Positions 6,362 through 7,989 of a DNA stretch of 7,989 bases are shown in pieces. Where the stretch lies: assembly GCA_013336365.1 (NCBI GenBank), contig JAAXTT010000064.1:1-7989 (forward strand), in the 5' to 3' direction. The notes under the pieces were generated by a model. The model saw only the letters and a list, made by a program, of their open reading frames with translations, was not told where the DNA came from and did no database searches. Position 1 is the first letter of the stretch, and each line of letters starts with the position of its first letter. The translations under genes and the position numbers were made by a program. This DNA comes from Peptococcaceae bacterium (GTDB taxonomy: Bacteria; Bacillota; Desulfotomaculia; Desulfotomaculales; Desulfocucumaceae).

Positions 6362-6407
6362 AAAAACCGATAACACAGAATATCTCCTCGATACCCTGTG
6401 TTATCGC
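6360..6407 (-). terminator. Rho-independent terminator after the SCIFF maturase gene
   Basis: A perfect 11-bp stem (6368-6378 with 6396-6406), a 2x2 internal loop, then a further 4-bp stem TATC/GATA with a 5-nt loop. On the minus strand it is followed by GG and seven T (6366-6360). It lies 67 nt after the maturase stop codon and ends the SCIFF operon just before the M23 promoter. Confidence 0.9.
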
Positions 6408-6473
6408 CACATGCTCTATATGCTCACGATTTTCACAAACATCCATTAATAATTCAAAAAGTTGTCTCTTGGC

Positions 6474-7826
6474 TTAATTTGATTGATACTCCAACAAGGA
6501 AAGATATAGGGCACATTCCAATCGCTTTCTTGTCAGAATGCAGCTTGATTTAAAGGGCGTGTTAAAGCTGCCGCCATAAAAATAGGCACTCCCATGGCAG
6601 CCTCCGCTACACAAAAATTTGGCCCAACAGCCGGTGCATTCTTCCTTTGTATAAAGGTGGTTATTTTTAAAGCGTTCCCCTATCTCCCACTTTTCCACAC
6701 CTTTAAAAACATCTCCCATAGCAAAGTTCTGCTCGCCAACAAATTGGTGGCAGGGATGAAGTCCCCCCTGAGGATCAACAGCCAAGTAATTATAGCCTGC
6801 CCCACAACCACTCAGCCTTTTGGCAAGGCAAGGTCCTCCATCAAGGTCAATATTAAAGTGAAAGAAATTAATTCTTTTTCCATTTGCCTTCATTTTGATT
6901 ATCATTCTGGTAAGAACTTCATATTGCTCTGCAACCAACTCTAACATTTCAGGCTTGAGAGAATACACCAGTTCCGGATCGGAAACTACCGGTTCCAAAG
7001 AAATACTCTCAAAGCCCTGCTCAGCAAAATACTCCACATCACTGGCAAAATCCTGATTGCCGGCAGTATAGGTCCCTCTTATATAGTAATCCTTATAGTT
7101 TCTTGATTCTAAAAATTCTTTGATATTTTTTAAAACAATCCGGTGAGAGCCCTTTCCATTAGGGAAAGGGCGCATTTTATCATGAACCTCAGGTCGACCA
7201 TCCAGGCTTAAAACCACACTCATCTCATGTTCATTTAAAAATTGGCCTATATCCTTATTTAAATTGACTCCATTGGTGGTCACAGTAAATTTTATTTTCT
7301 TGCCTTTTTTCTCGGCAAGATATTTCCCATAATTAACAAGGGTTTTCAATACTTCAAAATTCAATAGGGGCTCGCCTCCGAAAAAATCCACTTCCACATT
7401 CTTTTTTGAGCCCGAAGCCTCCATTAAAAAGTCCAGAGCCTTTTTACCCACTTCTTCCGACATTAGCTGGGGATTACCACCAAACTTGCCTTGACCGGCA
7501 AAGCAGTACCTGCACTCCAAATTACAATCATGAGCTAAATGAAGGCAAAGGGCCTTGACGATATTTTCCTTGGGAGGATTGTATTTGCCCCCCAGGGGAT
7601 CGGTCGAAAAGAGCATGCCCTTTTCGACAAGCTCCCTTATTTCAGACAAGGCCTCTGCAAGCTCCTCAGACCGGTAACGATCCTTGTGTTTTTCCAGCAG
7701 AGCATCTTCATGGAGTACCGGGTAGTCATCAAGTAAATCCCAAACCAGCTCATCCACCACATGAATAACTCCACTATGTACGTCATAAGCAATTCTAGTA
7801 TCGTCAAAGATAAATTTATGTATCAT
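6474..7826 (-). CDS. scfB: SCIFF peptide maturase, radical SAM/SPASM thioether-forming enzyme
   Basis: 450 residues, typical of the SCIFF maturase family (CteB is the studied member). It uses SAM and a 4Fe-4S cluster to make a radical and forms a thioether between a cysteine sulfur and a threonine carbon of the precursor peptide. Visible parts: an N-terminal PqqD-like recognition domain (about 1-75, starting HKFIFDDTRIAYDVHSG), the radical SAM motif C101-x3-C105-x2-C108 (HDCNLECRYCFA), GGEP at 150-153, and a C-terminal SPASM region. Further cysteines at 333, 341, 359, 397, 400, 406, 410, 429 and 438 are enough for two auxiliary Fe-S clusters. The ATG start has GGGGGA 7 nt upstream. Its substrate gene lies immediately upstream, separated by a hairpin terminator, and a second terminator follows. 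All key cysteines are present, so it should be active. Confidence 0.96.
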   Translation of the reverse strand: MIHKFIFDDTRIAYDVHSGVIHVVDELVWDLLDDYPVLHEDALLEKHKDRYRSEELAEALSEIRELVEKGMLFSTDPLGGKYNPPKENIVKALCLHLAHDCNLECRYCFAGQGKFGGNPQLMSEEVGKKALDFLMEASGSKKNVEVDFFGGEPLLNFEVLKTLVNYGKYLAEKKGKKIKFTVTTNGVNLNKDIGQFLNEHEMSVVLSLDGRPEVHDKMRPFPNGKGSHRIVLKNIKEFLESRNYKDYYIRGTYTAGNQDFASDVEYFAEQGFESISLEPVVSDPELVYSLKPEMLELVAEQYEVLTRMIIKMKANGKRINFFHFNIDLDGGPCLAKRLSGCGAGYNYLAVDPQGGLHPCHQFVGEQNFAMGDVFKGVEKWEIGERFKNNHLYTKEECTGCWAKFLCSGGCHGSAYFYGGSFNTPFKSSCILTRKRLECALYLSLLEYQSN

Positions 7827-7843
7827 AAAATTTCCCCCATAAC

Positions 7844-7875
7844 AAAAAAGACCCTATCCCTATGGATCGGGTCTT
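7844..7875 (-). terminator. Intercistronic terminator/attenuator between SCIFF precursor and maturase
   Basis: Stem AAGACCCTATCC (7848-7859) pairs with GGATCGGGTCTT (7864-7875) at 11 of 12 positions around a 4-nt loop. In the minus direction it ends in six T (7849-7844), two of them in the stem. It starts 10 nt after the precursor stop and ends a few nt before the G5 Shine-Dalgarno of the maturase. With no visible promoter after it, it most likely lets only part of transcription pass into the maturase gene. Confidence 0.85.
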
Positions 7876-7885
7876 AAGATTGTTG

Positions 7886-7989
7886 TTATTCTTTTTCTCT
7901 TACGCAGACCTGATTCCCAACTGTACAGGAAGTTTTACATGCTGACTGGCAGGAAGTCTGGCATTCTCCGCAGCCGATGTCTGACTTCG
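7886..7989 (-). CDS. scfA: Six-cysteine ranthipeptide precursor SCIFF (5' end outside window)
   Basis: The last 33 codons and the TAA stop (7888-7886) of the SCIFF precursor; the leader part lies beyond the right edge. The visible peptide begins KSDIGCGECQTSC and contains all six cysteines of the core at visible positions 6, 9, 13, 17, 21 and 28, matching the family name (six cysteines in forty-five residues). The segment CKTSCT keeps the Cys and the Thr five residues later (17 and 22 here) that are joined by a thioether in the studied homologue CteA. The peptide ends GNQVCVREKE, with a short charged tail after the last cysteine. It is the substrate of the maturase encoded next. Its physiological role is unsettled; quorum-type signalling and redox or metal roles have been suggested for ranthipeptides. 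Confidence 0.95.
   Translation of the reverse strand, partial: KSDIGCGECQTSCQSACKTSCTVGNQVCVREKE

Noticed and set aside
6594..6944. A 116-codon plus-strand open frame opposite the SCIFF maturase
   Set aside because: It is antisense to the SPASM cysteines and has no recognisable domain or Shine-Dalgarno.

Overview
The window is a compact, almost entirely minus-strand stretch of a Gram-positive anaerobe, most likely a clostridial Firmicute (Peptococcaceae or Desulfotomaculum-like lineages are my best guess). The main argument is the SCIFF ranthipeptide precursor/maturase pair, which is close to universal in Clostridia. Supporting evidence is the moderate-to-low GC, strong G-rich Shine-Dalgarno sequences, a LysM-G5-M23 wall hydrolase and an rlmH/murA neighbourhood. 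I see no phage, insertion sequence, CRISPR, tRNA or rRNA, and no convincing plus-strand gene.

Layout in the direction of transcription (high to low coordinates). (1) 7989-6360: the 3' end of the six-cysteine SCIFF precursor (cut by the window edge), an intercistronic terminator/attenuator hairpin, the radical SAM SPASM maturase, and a strong terminator. (2) 6340-4879: a consensus extended -10 promoter, then a membrane-anchored LysM + G5 + M23 peptidase and its terminator. (3) 4830-1: a tandem run with a TPR membrane protein, murA, a YbdG-type MscS channel, rlmH and an Uup-type ABC-F ATPase that runs off the left edge. The last group mixes cell-envelope functions (MurA, YbdG, probably the TPR protein) with ribosome functions (RlmH, ABC-F), consistent with a housekeeping cluster.

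The most interesting details are in the signals rather than the gene list. Two genes, the ABC-F ATPase (AUU, 1006) and the M23 peptidase (AUC, 6273), have no ATG/GTG/TTG where the protein must begin, but do have a near-cognate AUH codon behind a strong Shine-Dalgarno. The SCIFF operon has a hairpin with a U-run exactly between precursor and maturase, which would set a high precursor-to-enzyme ratio. Two intergenic gaps carry copies, in opposite orientation, of one short palindromic repeat family. A 13-of-14 match to a CcpA cre box lies downstream of the M23 promoter. The window looks ordinary in gene content; I do not see an unknown multi-gene system in it.
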